A stretch of 64,000 nt of DNA from positions 1,160,001 to 1,224,000 of the forward strand of contig NZ_CP063231.1 in the NCBI RefSeq assembly GCF_023612255.1. Reading direction: 5' to 3'. Under the pieces are notes generated by a model. It was not told where the DNA came from. It did no database searches and saw only the letters and a program-made list of their open reading frames with translations. Source of the stretch: Luteibacter flocculans (lineage in GTDB: Bacteria; Pseudomonadota; Gammaproteobacteria; Xanthomonadales; Rhodanobacteraceae). This document shows positions 1-9,137 of the stretch, piece after piece. The position numbers and the translations under genes were made by a program. Position 1 is the stretch's first letter. Each line of letters starts with the position of its first letter.

Positions 1-1
1 C

Positions 2-304
2 CGTGCCAAGGGCTACTACAACGCCCGCCGCAAGGTATTCCGCGTAGCCAACCAGGCCGTCATCAAGGCCGGTCAGTACGCCTACATCGGTCGCAAGCAG
101 CGCAAGCGCCAGTTCCGCGCGCTGTGGATCGTCCGTATCAACGCCGCCGCTCGTCAGTTCGGTCTGTCGTACAGCCGCCTGATCAATGGTCTGGCCAAGG
201 CCAACATCTCGGTCGACCGCAAGGTCCTCGCCGACCTGGCCGTGCATGACATCAAGGCGTTTGGCGCGATCGCAGAGAAGGCCAAGGCCAGTCTGGCTGC
301 GTAA
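2..304 (+). CDS. rplT: 50S ribosomal protein L20 (3' part)
   Basis: The window opens inside this gene. About 100 C-terminal residues are present, in frame from base 2 to the TAA at 302-304. The translation contains the L20 signatures [21 protein letters not shown] and [12 protein letters not shown]20 binds 23S rRNA early in assembly of the large subunit. Its position directly upstream of pheS is the usual infC-rpmI-rplT-pheST order. Only the N-terminus (about 18-20 residues) lies outside the window. Confidence 0.97.
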   Translation, partial: RAKGYYNARRKVFRVANQAVIKAGQYAYIGRKQRKRQFRALWIVRINAAARQFGLSYSRLINGLAKANISVDRKVLADLAVHDIKAFGAIAEKAKASLAA

Positions 305-316
305 TCCGCTTTACCA

Positions 317-338
317 CGCGCGGTAGCAATGCCGCGCG
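317..338 (+). other. Short hairpin downstream of rplT
   Basis: CGCGCGG (317-323) and CCGCGCG (332-338) form a 7-bp perfect stem with an 8-base loop. There is no T-run after it. It lies just before the stronger terminator hairpin at 353-387 and may stabilise the rplT 3' end. The function is inferred. Confidence 0.4.
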
Positions 339-342
339 ATGA

Positions 343-1407
<1,065 letters not shown>

Positions 1408-1470
1408 TCCGTCTCGCCGTATGGCCGGCACGAAGCCGGCCATCGATTCCACGTTCAACGAGTGGCTCTC

Positions 1471-3852
1471 ATGAAATTCTCCGAAAACTGGCTGCGCGAA
1501 CTGGTCACCATCGATGCGGATCGCGCCGCTCTGGTCCACGCGCTGACGATGTCGGGCCTGGAAGTCGAAGAGGTCACCCCGCTGGGTGATGGCCTCGACG
1601 GCGTCGTGGTCGCCGAGATCGTCGCCGCCACGAAGCATCCCGAAGCCGATCGCCTGCAGGTGTGCACGGTGGATGCGGGGCAGGGCGCTCCGCTGCAGAT
1701 CGTATGTGGCGCACCCAACGCCCGCGTCGGCATTCGCGTGCCGCTCGCCATGGTCGGCGCCACGCTTCCCGGTGGCATCCAGATCAAGGCAGCGAAGCTG
1801 CGCGGCGTCGAGTCGTTCGGCATGCTGTGTTCGGCGAAGGAGCTCGGCATCGATGCCGATGCGTCCGGCCTGCTCGAGCTGCCCAGCGACGCGCCGATCG
1901 GCAAGCCGCTCGCGGCGTACCTCGGTCTGCCGGACGCCAGCATCGAGCTGAAGATCACGCCCAATCGTCCGGACGTGCTCGGCCTGCAAGGGCTGGCGCA
2001 CGACGTGGCCGCGCTGTTCGGCAGCCGCGTGGAAGCCATCGGCGCGACCGATGCCGCCGTCACGATCGATACCGCGCGTGAGGTCAGGCTCGAAGCCGGC
2101 GCCGACGCGCCGCGTTATCTCGGTCGCGTCATCGAGGGCGTGGACGCCAAGGCGCGTTCGCCGCTGTGGCTGGCCGAGCGCCTTCGTCGTGCCGGCATCC
2201 GCCCGATCAGCGCCATCGTCGACATCACGCAGTACGTGATGCTCGAACTTGGCCACCCGCTGCATGCCTTCGACAACGACACGCTCAACGGCGCGGTGGT
2301 CGTCCGCCATGCCGCCGACGGTGAGCGCCTGAAGCTGCTCGACGGTAACGAAGCGAAGCTGGATACCACGTTCGTCGTGATCGCCGACGAAGCCCATCCC
2401 CTGGCCGCCGCCGGCATCATGGGTGGCTTCGATTCGCGGGTGACCGACGCCACGCAGAACATATTCCTCGAAGCCGCGCATTTCGCGCCGTCCGCCATCA
2501 TGGGGCGTGCGCGCAAGCTCGGCCTGCATACCGATGCCTCGCACCGCTTCGAACGCGGTGTGGACCCCGCCTTGCCGAAACGTGCCATCGAACGGGCGAC
2601 GCAGTTGCTGCTCGAAATCGCTGGCGGCAAGGCGGGACCGGTCACCGTGGCCGAACGCCCCGAAGACCTCCGTGAGCACGCGCCTGTGATGCTTCGCCAT
2701 GCGCGTCTGCGCCGCGTGCTGGGCATCGACGTCGCCGCCAGCGAAGTTGCACGCATCTTCGTCGCCCTGGGCATGGGTGTCGTCGAGGTGGCCGATGGCT
2801 GGCGCATCACGCCGCCCACCAGCCGCTTCGACATCGAGCGCGAGGAAGACCTCATCGAAGAGGTCGCGCGCATCCACGGCTACGAGCGCATTCCCACCCA
2901 CGTCCCCGCGGGTGAGATCGCACTGCGTGCGGAACCGGAGGCACGTCTCACCGAGATGGCGCTGCGCGACCAGTTGGCCGCGCGCGGCTACTTCGAGGCG
3001 GTGACGCTGTCCTTCGTCAACGCCGACCTGCTGCGCACCTGGGGCGTGGATCGCGATGCGGTCGCCCTGGCCAACCCGCTGTCCGCCGACCTCGCCGTCA
3101 TGCGCACGTCTCTGTTGCCGGGCTTGGTCGAGGCGCTGCGCCACAATCGCGCGCGTCAGCAGGACCGCGTGCGCCTGTTCGAAGTGGCGCGCAGCTTCCA
3201 CGCCACGGGCGCGGCCCCCGACGAGATCGGCCGCGTGGCCGTGGTCGCTTCCGGCGGCGCGCGCGCGGAGCAGTGGGGCGAGCCGTCCCGCCCCGTGGAC
3301 TTCTTCGATCTGAAGGGTGACCTCGACGCGCTGATCGCTCATACCGGTGAACCGTCGCGCTGGTCGGTGGACGCCACTGACCTGCCGTCCTGGCTACATC
3401 CCGGTCGCGGCGCCCGCGTGCTGCGCGACGGTCAGGCGGCCGGCTATCTCGGCGCTCTGCATCCGGCGCTTGCCAAGGCGCTGGACCTCGGCCCCGACGT
3501 CCACGTCATGGAGCTGGCGCTCGAACCGTTGCTCGCCCGCCGCCTGCCGAGCGCGGGGGCCGTGGCGCGTTTCCCGGCAGTTCGTCGCGACATTGCCGTG
3601 GAGCTGCCGGAAGAGGTGTCCTGGGCCGCCGTGGAAGCCGCCGTCCGCGGGGCGCTCGGCGATGTCCTCAAGGAGATTCGCCTGTTCGATCGATATGCCG
3701 GAAAAGGGATCGATGAAGGGCGAAAGAGTCTCGCTATGGGCTTGATTTTACAGGACGCTTCACGCACCCTTACCGACGACGATGCCGACGCCCGCGTGGC
3801 TGACGCGGTGGGGGCATTGGAGAAGACATGCAAGGCAAGATTGCGAGGATGA
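1471..3852 (+). CDS. pheT: Phenylalanyl-tRNA synthetase beta subunit
   Basis: 793 residues, the typical length for bacterial PheT. It is the structural and editing partner of PheS. The order is an N-terminal EMAP/tRNA-binding OB fold (about 40-150; [28 protein letters not shown]), then B3/B4 editing (about 210-385), B5 (about 400-475), and a C-terminal ferredoxin-fold anticodon-binding domain (about 700-793; [15 protein letters not shown]). ATG 1471 gives the standard [10 protein letters not shown] start; the frame is open a little further upstream through a GTG. The stop codon is one base from the ihfA start, consistent with translational coupling. Confidence 0.96.
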   Translation: MKFSENWLRELVTIDADRAALVHALTMSGLEVEEVTPLGDGLDGVVVAEIVAATKHPEADRLQVCTVDAGQGAPLQIVCGAPNARVGIRVPLAMVGATLPGGIQIKAAKLRGVESFGMLCSAKELGIDADASGLLELPSDAPIGKPLAAYLGLPDASIELKITPNRPDVLGLQGLAHDVAALFGSRVEAIGATDAAVTIDTAREVRLEAGADAPRYLGRVIEGVDAKARSPLWLAERLRRAGIRPISAIVDITQYVMLELGHPLHAFDNDTLNGAVVVRHAADGERLKLLDGNEAKLDTTFVVIADEAHPLAAAGIMGGFDSRVTDATQNIFLEAAHFAPSAIMGRARKLGLHTDASHRFERGVDPALPKRAIERATQLLLEIAGGKAGPVTVAERPEDLREHAPVMLRHARLRRVLGIDVAASEVARIFVALGMGVVEVADGWRITPPTSRFDIEREEDLIEEVARIHGYERIPTHVPAGEIALRAEPEARLTEMALRDQLAARGYFEAVTLSFVNADLLRTWGVDRDAVALANPLSADLAVMRTSLLPGLVEALRHNRARQQDRVRLFEVARSFHATGAAPDEIGRVAVVASGGARAEQWGEPSRPVDFFDLKGDLDALIAHTGEPSRWSVDATDLPSWLHPGRGARVLRDGQAAGYLGALHPALAKALDLGPDVHVMELALEPLLARRLPSAGAVARFPAVRRDIAVELPEEVSWAAVEAAVRGALGDVLKEIRLFDRYAGKGIDEGRKSLAMGLILQDASRTLTDDDADARVADAVGALEKTCKARLRG

Positions 3853-3853
3853 G

Positions 3854-4153
3854 ATGGCGCTGACCAAGGCGGAAATGGCCGAGCGGCTTTTCCTCGACGT
3901 AGGTCTCAACAAGCGTGAGGCCAAGGAATTCGTGGACGCGTACTTCGAAGTCGTGCGCGAAGCGCTTGAGAGGGGCGAGCAGGTGAAGCTGTCGGGTTTC
4001 GGCAACTTCGATCTGCGGCAGAAGAATCAGCGGCCCGGTCGCAATCCCAAGACCGGCGAAGAAATTCCCATCTCTGCCCGGCGGGTGGTCACCTTCCGCC
4101 CCGGCCAGAAACTCAAGGTAAGAGTCGAGGGCTATGCTGGATCCAGGGAATAA
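3854..4153 (+). CDS. ihfA: Integration host factor alpha subunit
   Basis: 99 residues ([17 protein letters not shown]...), the canonical length of IHF-alpha. With IHF-beta it forms the heterodimeric HU/IHF-fold nucleoid protein that bends DNA sharply at specific sites for recombination, replication and transcription. The beta-arm stretch [25 protein letters not shown] and the helix [16 protein letters not shown] are present. The start at 3854 follows the pheT stop by one base. The pheST-ihfA arrangement is widespread in Gammaproteobacteria. The 3' end overlaps the next gene by 20 bases. Confidence 0.96.
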   Translation: MALTKAEMAERLFLDVGLNKREAKEFVDAYFEVVREALERGEQVKLSGFGNFDLRQKNQRPGRNPKTGEEIPISARRVVTFRPGQKLKVRVEGYAGSRE

Positions 4154-4490
4154 CACCGAACTTCCCGCCATTCCGGCGAAGCGCTACTTCACCATTGGTG
4201 AGGTCAGCGAGCTTTGCGGCGTCAAGCCGCATGTCCTTCGCTACTGGGAGCAGGAGTTTCCCGCGCTCAAGCCGGTCAAGCGTCGCGGCAACCGCCGTTA
4301 CTACCAGCGCCACGACGTCCTCATGATTCGCCAGATCCGCTCGTTGCTGTACGACGAGGGCTTCACCATTACGGGCGCCCGCGCTCGCCTGGAAGGTCCG
4401 CAGGCGCGCATGGAAGCCAGCATGTCGCACCAGATCGTCCGCCAGGTTCGCCTGGAACTGGAAGAAGTCCTGACCCTCCTTCGCCGCTGA
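4134..4490 (+). CDS. MerR-family transcriptional regulator
   Basis: 118 residues with a MerR-type winged-helix DNA-binding domain at about 18-86 ([30 protein letters not shown], then [26 protein letters not shown]). A short helical tail (about 95-118) could dimerise. No cysteine cluster or effector-binding domain is present, so it is not a metal sensor. This small MerR protein immediately downstream of ihfA is a conserved neighbour in many proteobacteria; its targets are unknown. It overlaps ihfA by 20 bases and is probably cotranscribed. Confidence 0.88.
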   Translation: MLDPGNNTELPAIPAKRYFTIGEVSELCGVKPHVLRYWEQEFPALKPVKRRGNRRYYQRHDVLMIRQIRSLLYDEGFTITGARARLEGPQARMEASMSHQIVRQVRLELEEVLTLLRR

Positions 4491-4519
4491 TCGGCTTCCG
4501 CTGGTCGCGACGATGCTGT

Positions 4520-4525
4520 TACAAT
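4520..4525 (+). promoter_or_regulatory. Likely -10 element for tRNA-Pro
   Basis: TACAAT, 11 bases before the tRNA 5' end, resembles a sigma-70 -10 box (TATAAT). The -35 element is not obvious. The tRNA may also be read from the upstream operon. Confidence 0.45.
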
Positions 4526-4536
4526 CGTTCGCTCGT

Positions 4537-4613
4537 CGGGGTGTAGCGCAGCCTGGTAGCGCACTACGCTGGGGGTGTAGTGGTCGCGAGTTCGAATCTC
4601 GCCACCCCGACCA
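4537..4613 (+). tRNA. tRNA-Pro (anticodon GGG)
   Basis: A 77-base cloverleaf with acceptor stem CGGGGTG/CACCCCG and an encoded CCA end. The anticodon arm is CTACG-CTGGGGG-TGTAG, placing GGG at the anticodon. The T arm contains GTTCGAATC. It reads CCC (and CCU by wobble) proline codons. It sits in the conserved ihfA-merR-tRNA-Pro position. Confidence 0.95.
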
Positions 4614-4620
4614 TTATTCG

Positions 4621-4648
4621 AAAAGGCGTCCTTCGGGGCGCCTTTTTT
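4621..4648 (+). terminator. Terminator after tRNA-Pro
   Basis: AAAAGGCG(T)CC and GGGCGCCTTTT pair around a TTCG tetraloop and run into a T6 tract. This is a classic rho-independent terminator immediately after the tRNA. Confidence 0.9.
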
Positions 4649-4699
4649 CGTTGCCGATGGCGGTGGCTTCCATCGGACGAGTGCCTCAAGATGTCGTCT

Positions 4700-6130
4700 C
4701 TAACGCGAGCGGTGAAAGGTCGGTGCGACCGCCATCCCGAGCAGCGCCAGCAACGCGACGACGTCGAGCCACGCGAACCAGTTCCCCCAGCGCGCATAGA
4801 GCGTCTGCGTTTCGCGCAGCGGCAGGTTGGCCACCCGTTCGGCGTCGTCTTGTTCACTGGATGCTTCGGCAACTACCCGTCCACGGTCGTCGCTGAGCGT
4901 GAGTCGGCCGGAGCGAGCGGCGCGCGCGACGGCAAAGCCGCCCTCCACGCCACGCATGATCGCCATGCGACTGTGCAGCCAGCCGTCTTCCACGAAGTCC
5001 CACGCGGGCACGAGCAGCAGCTGCGCGTTCCTCTGCCCGTAGGCCTTCGAAAAGTCCTGAAAGTCCATGTCCTTGCAGATCGCCAGGCCGATTCGTGGCG
5101 CGCCCGTCAGCATCTGAAACGTGTTGCCTGGTGTGAACCGGCTCTCGAAACCAGGGATCAGGTGATGCTTGTGATGCATCGCAGGCGAAACCGCGCCGGG
5201 TTGGAAGACCATCGCCGTGTTGCGCTCCACGCCATGGTCTTCCTGCAGGTTGACGCCGACGTCGACAGTCATGCTGTGCTGCTGCGCGAACTCCGCAAAG
5301 GCCGGAATGGATGCGCCAGCAGCGAAGATGCCCTCCGGAAGCACTGCAATCTGCGCGCCTTGATCGACGGCACGACCGAGCGCGGCAAGGTAACGATCCT
5401 GACGCGCCTGGCCTTCCGGCGAGTCGATGGCGACCGGCTTGCCGGTCTGATCGAGCGCGATGAGCCCCACGCGAGCCTGAGACGTGGACGGCGCAGCGAG
5501 TCGCCAGATGCCGAAACCGAGGACGATGACGAGCAGCAACAACGCGCTCCCCGCCAGGGCGCGCCGCGTTCTTGCGTTCGCCTGAGAGGCGCTCAGCAAG
5601 GCCACGGCGGTCGCGACGAAAAGCATCAGCGCGCCGATACCCCAGATACCCGTGATCGCCGCCAACTGGATCACCGCCAGCGCGTCCATCTGCGTGTAAG
5701 CGATATCGAAGAAGGTGCCGTGAGGCGATATCAGGCTATTGAAGAACGCCAGCGCCACCCACGTGACCGGGACCGCCAAGGCGGCAGCGACGACGCGTCC
5801 ACGTCGCAGCAGACGCTTATGCAGGAGCACGCAAAGCGCGAAGATCACGCCGGGCCAGAGCATGGCGAAGACGACGACACCGAAGGGCAGGCCAATGTGG
5901 CCGTGCATGTAGGACCACAGATTGCCCGAACCGATCGCCATCGCGAGGAACGCGGAGGCAACAGCCCAGCGCGTTCTTACCCTCGACGCCAGCCAGAGCA
6001 CCGGCACGGGGGCAAGCCATGTGATCCACCACACGGGATGGGTACCGCTGCCGAGCCACCAGCCGATGGCGGTAAGGGCGGTCGCCATTATCCAGGCCGG
6101 CACTACGGAGCGTTCAGGGCGCAAAGGCAT
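4700..6130 (-). CDS. Nitrilase-superfamily protein, apolipoprotein N-acyltransferase-like
   Basis: 476 residues from ATG 6130 (MPLRPERSVVPAW). Several hydrophobic helices (about 10-210) are followed by a carbon-nitrogen hydrolase domain (about 220-440) and a last hydrophobic helix near the C-terminus. The nitrilase Glu-Lys-Cys triad is visible as VLPEGIF, HHKHHLIPG and LAICKDMDF. This architecture is that of Lnt, which transfers an acyl chain to the N-terminal cysteine of lipoproteins at the inner membrane. The family also holds Lnt-like acyltransferases of unknown substrate, and the housekeeping Lnt may lie elsewhere. The start overlaps the end of the tetR gene by 17 bases, so the pair is an operon; a later ATG at 6088 is possible. 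Confidence 0.72.
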   Translation of the reverse strand: MPLRPERSVVPAWIMATALTAIGWWLGSGTHPVWWITWLAPVPVLWLASRVRTRWAVASAFLAMAIGSGNLWSYMHGHIGLPFGVVVFAMLWPGVIFALCVLLHKRLLRRGRVVAAALAVPVTWVALAFFNSLISPHGTFFDIAYTQMDALAVIQLAAITGIWGIGALMLFVATAVALLSASQANARTRRALAGSALLLLVIVLGFGIWRLAAPSTSQARVGLIALDQTGKPVAIDSPEGQARQDRYLAALGRAVDQGAQIAVLPEGIFAAGASIPAFAEFAQQHSMTVDVGVNLQEDHGVERNTAMVFQPGAVSPAMHHKHHLIPGFESRFTPGNTFQMLTGAPRIGLAICKDMDFQDFSKAYGQRNAQLLLVPAWDFVEDGWLHSRMAIMRGVEGGFAVARAARSGRLTLSDDRGRVVAEASSEQDDAERVANLPLRETQTLYARWGNWFAWLDVVALLALLGMAVAPTFHRSR

Positions 6131-6695
6131 CGATCGTTCGTCCCAATGAGGCGAGGTAGAAGGTTCGGAAGCGCTTCTCGTCGAAGCTGAAGCGACCGCC
6201 CCGGTACAGCGCGATGAGTCCATGGGCATGCGCCCACAGGTCCATGGCCAGATCCCATTCGTCGAGCTTGCGCATCGCGCCCTGGACCATGCCTTCCGCG
6301 ATCGCGTCGGCGATGAGGTTCAGCGTAGGCGAGCGGCGAGCACGAAAATCTTCGGGGAAGCGCCTGGCGTCGTCACGGGGCAGTCCGAAGGCGTGGTCGA
6401 ACAGGTGCGGATGCGCGAGGGCGTAGTCGAGGTACGACTCCAGCATGGCCAGCAGACGGCGGTGCGGGTCCTGCTGGCGCGCGTGGCTCGCCCAGGTGCG
6501 CGCCGCGTCTTCGAAGCTGTCGTTCGAGAGCCGCGTCAGCAACGCTTCGCGATTGGGAAAGTGCCGGTAGATCGCCATCGCCGACAGGCCGACATCCGCC
6601 GCCACGCGACGCATGGTCACGGCCTCCGCACCGTGGGCATCGAAGAGGGCATGAGCAGCGGCGAGGATGCGTTCGGCAGTGGTGTCAGTTGGCAT
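6114..6695 (-). CDS. TetR/AcrR-family transcriptional regulator
   Basis: 193 residues. The N-terminal TetR helix-turn-helix is clear at about 5-50 (TTAERILAAAHALFDAHG...TMRRVAADVGLSAMAIYRHFPNREALL). A C-terminal ligand-binding region (about 80-190) of WHG/TetR_C type follows. ATG 6695 is chosen because it starts a canonical TetR N-terminus; the 18 extra upstream codons overlap an operator-like dyad. The overlapping downstream acyltransferase-like gene is the likely co-regulated target. The ligand is unknown. Confidence 0.87.
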   Translation of the reverse strand: MPTDTTAERILAAAHALFDAHGAEAVTMRRVAADVGLSAMAIYRHFPNREALLTRLSNDSFEDAARTWASHARQQDPHRRLLAMLESYLDYALAHPHLFDHAFGLPRDDARRFPEDFRARRSPTLNLIADAIAEGMVQGAMRKLDEWDLAMDLWAHAHGLIALYRGGRFSFDEKRFRTFYLASLGRTIDAFAP

Positions 6696-6710
6696 GTTTA
6701 CAGTGTATAC
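6696..6710 (-). promoter_or_regulatory. Candidate TetR autoregulatory operator
   Basis: On the minus strand GTATACA-C-TGTAAAC directly abuts the ATG of the tetR gene. The half-sites match at 6 of 7 positions, and the spacing is typical of TetR-family operators. It overlaps a TATACA that could serve as a -10 element. Autoregulation is inferred from position. Confidence 0.5.
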
Positions 6711-6745
6711 ATGCGTCGCGAGCGAGCGCAATGGCTCCGAATGGT

Positions 6746-6772
6746 TCAAGCTTTACCAAGCTCCGCCGATAG
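6746..6772 (+). promoter_or_regulatory. Sigma-28 (FliA) promoter for the PAS-GGDEF gene
   Basis: TCAAGCTT (6746-6753), an 11-base spacer, then GCCGATAG (6765-6772). This closely matches the sigma-28 consensus TAAAGTTT-N11-GCCGATAA with exact spacing, 52 bases before the cyclase start. The same element type precedes the chemotaxis operon in this window. Confidence 0.78.
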
Positions 6773-6824
6773 GGGGTGGACGACTATTCGCGGCTGAGGC
6801 CGCTGCCAGGGGGAGATCGCTGCC

Positions 6825-7775
6825 ATGAGCGTCGAAGACGCGCTGCTTTACGAGGATGCGGGGGTCTACAAGACCTTGCTGGAATCCACGCGCGCCATTC
6901 CCTGGAAACTCGACTGGGCGACGCTCGGCTTCGCCTACATCGGTCCGCAGATCGAAGACCTGCTTGGCTGGTCGGCGTCGTCATGGACCACCGTGCAGGA
7001 CTGGGCCGATCGCATCCATCCCGAAGATCGCGAGCGGGTCTTCAATTTCTGCGTGGCGCAGTCGCAAGCCGGCATGGATCACGAGGCCGACTACCGTGCC
7101 CTGCGCAAGGATGGCGAATTCGTCTGGATTCGCGACGTGGTGCACGTGGTGCGCAACGACGACGGCACGCCGAACGCGCTGGTCGGCTTCATGTTCGACA
7201 TCAGCGAACGCAAGCGGACCGAAGAGCGATTGTTGGACATGCAGCGCGAACTGGAAGAGCTGTCCTACAAGGACGGCCTGACCGGTGTGGCGAATCGCCG
7301 CCGCTTCGACATGATGATGACCGTGGAGTGGCGCAATGCGCAGCGACTGCGCCAGCCCTTGTCGGTGATCGTGCTCGACATCGATTACTTCAAGCAATAC
7401 AACGATCACTACGGTCACCTGGAAGGCGACGAATGCCTGAAACGCGTGGCGAAAGCGCTCCAAGGCGTGGTGCGCGGCCAGCGTGATCTGCTCTGCCGCT
7501 TCGGCGGCGAGGAGTTCGTGCTGCTGCTGCCGGATACCGACGAAGCCGCCGCGATGGCGCTCGCCTGGCGCTGCCTCGACGCTGTGGACAAGGCACTGAT
7601 TCCGCACGTCGGCCTGGGTCCGGGCAAGCGCCTCACGCTCAGCGCAGGCGTGCACACGGCCATACCCGGGGAGCACGACGAGACCACGCCCTTCATCGCC
7701 GTGGCCGATCGCCGCCTCTATCTCGCCAAGGAGCGAGGCCGCGCGCGGGTGGTATCCGACGGCGGCCTCGTCTAG
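6825..7775 (+). CDS. PAS-GGDEF diguanylate cyclase
   Basis: 316 residues. A PAS_3-type sensor domain (about 20-133; WADRIHPEDRERVF, DYRALRKDGEFVWIRDVV, MFDISERKRTEE) leads through a helix to a GGDEF domain (about 145-312). The active site reads RFGGEEFVLLLP, with the upstream metal and GTP residues LDIDYFKQYNDHYGH intact. It should therefore make cyclic di-GMP from two GTP. The inhibitory I-site is degenerate: the RxxD arginine is replaced (GQRD), although another Arg is one residue further away. There are no membrane segments, so it acts in the cytoplasm. A sigma-28 promoter precedes it, linking it to flagellar gene expression. Confidence 0.92.
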   Translation: MSVEDALLYEDAGVYKTLLESTRAIPWKLDWATLGFAYIGPQIEDLLGWSASSWTTVQDWADRIHPEDRERVFNFCVAQSQAGMDHEADYRALRKDGEFVWIRDVVHVVRNDDGTPNALVGFMFDISERKRTEERLLDMQRELEELSYKDGLTGVANRRRFDMMMTVEWRNAQRLRQPLSVIVLDIDYFKQYNDHYGHLEGDECLKRVAKALQGVVRGQRDLLCRFGGEEFVLLLPDTDEAAAMALAWRCLDAVDKALIPHVGLGPGKRLTLSAGVHTAIPGEHDETTPFIAVADRRLYLAKERGRARVVSDGGLV

Positions 7776-7791
7776 AGGCCGTGGCGCGCCC

Positions 7792-9027
7792 TCAGTAGAG
7801 AACGCGCGCCCTCAGCGTTCCGTCGATCGCGGCCAGCTCGTTGCGCAGGGCTGCCGCGTGTTCCTCGGTCGTGGTCACGTCGATGACCACGTAACCGACT
7901 TGCGGCGACGTCTGCAGGTACTGGCCATCGATGTTCACCGCTGCGCGCGAGAACACGTCGTTGACGCGCGACATCACCCCGGGGATGTTCTGGTGGATGT
8001 GCAGCAGGCGCCGGCTCGTCGGGTGGCCGGGCAGGGACACTTCCGGGAAATTCACCGCCGACAAGGTGCTGCCGTTGTCGCTGTAGCGCACCAGCTTCGA
8101 GGCAACCTCGATGCCGATGTTCTCCTGCGCCTCGGCCGTGCTGCCGCCTACGTGCGGGGTGAGGATCACGTTGTCCATGCCCACCAGCGGCGAGACGAAC
8201 GGATCACTGTTGCCTTGCGGCTCGACCGGGAAGACGTCGATCGCAGCGCCGGCCAGATGCTTCGAGCGAAGCGCGGCGGCGAGCGCATCGATGTCCACCA
8301 CCGTGCCGCGCGATGCGTTCACCAGCATGGCGCCCGGATGCATCCGGGCGAGTTCGGCGGCGCCGATGAGGTTCTTGGTCTGCGGCGTCTCGGGCACGTG
8401 CAAGGTCACGACATCCGCGCGTTCCAGCAGATCGTCCAGGCTGGCCGCGGGGCGTGCATTGCCCAGCGACAGCTTGGGTTCGATGTCGTGGAAGATCACG
8501 CGCATGCCGAGCGCTTCGGCCAGCACGCCCACCTGGGTGCCGATGTGCCCGTAGCCGACGATGCCGAGCACCTTGTCGCGGACCTCGAAGCTGCCCGCGG
8601 CCGATTTGGACCAACCGCCGCGGTGGCATTGCGCATTCTTTTCGGGGATGCGCCGTACCAGCAGGATCGTCTCAGCGATAACCAGCTCGGCGACGCTGCG
8701 GGTATTGGAATAGGGGGCGTTGAAGACGGGGACGCCGAGGCGCTCCGCTGCCGCGGCATCGACCTGGTTGGTGCCGATACAGAAGCAGCCCACGGCGATG
8801 AGCCGGCGCGCTTCGGCGAGCACTTCGGCGGTCAGGTGCGTGCGCGACCGGATGCCCACGATGTGCGCATCCGCGATCCGCTCGCGGAGTTCTTCCTCGG
8901 GCAGCGCTTTTTCGTGGAACTCGATCTGCGAGTACCCGGCCTGGCGGAAGGTGTCGAGGGCGCTTCGGCTGACGCCTTCGAGCAGCAGCACCTTGATGTC
9001 TTCCTTCGGATACGACGTACGCTTCAT
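7792..9027 (-). CDS. serA: D-3-phosphoglycerate dehydrogenase
   Basis: 411 residues, matching the E. coli-type SerA with one C-terminal ACT domain. It oxidises 3-phosphoglycerate to 3-phosphohydroxypyruvate with NAD, the first step of serine synthesis. The substrate domain (about 1-110 and 300-330) flanks a Rossmann domain (GIVGYGHIGTQVG). Catalytic residues appear in NASRGTVVD (Arg), DVFPVEP (Glu) and LTPHVGGST (His). The ACT domain (about 340-411) is the usual serine-feedback site. It is transcribed divergently from the FAD oxidase gene at 9138; the two enzymes are functionally coupled in other bacteria. Confidence 0.95.
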   Translation of the reverse strand: MKRTSYPKEDIKVLLLEGVSRSALDTFRQAGYSQIEFHEKALPEEELRERIADAHIVGIRSRTHLTAEVLAEARRLIAVGCFCIGTNQVDAAAAERLGVPVFNAPYSNTRSVAELVIAETILLVRRIPEKNAQCHRGGWSKSAAGSFEVRDKVLGIVGYGHIGTQVGVLAEALGMRVIFHDIEPKLSLGNARPAASLDDLLERADVVTLHVPETPQTKNLIGAAELARMHPGAMLVNASRGTVVDIDALAAALRSKHLAGAAIDVFPVEPQGNSDPFVSPLVGMDNVILTPHVGGSTAEAQENIGIEVASKLVRYSDNGSTLSAVNFPEVSLPGHPTSRRLLHIHQNIPGVMSRVNDVFSRAAVNIDGQYLQTSPQVGYVVIDVTTTEEHAAALRNELAAIDGTLRARVLY

Positions 9028-9137
9028 GGCGGCCCTTAAGTCCCAGGGATTGGACGATCACTATGCCAGAACGTGGCGTTCATGTTGCGGCGCACCCAAC
9101 GGAGTGGCACCCTCGGCCGACATCGAGCGAGAACCCC

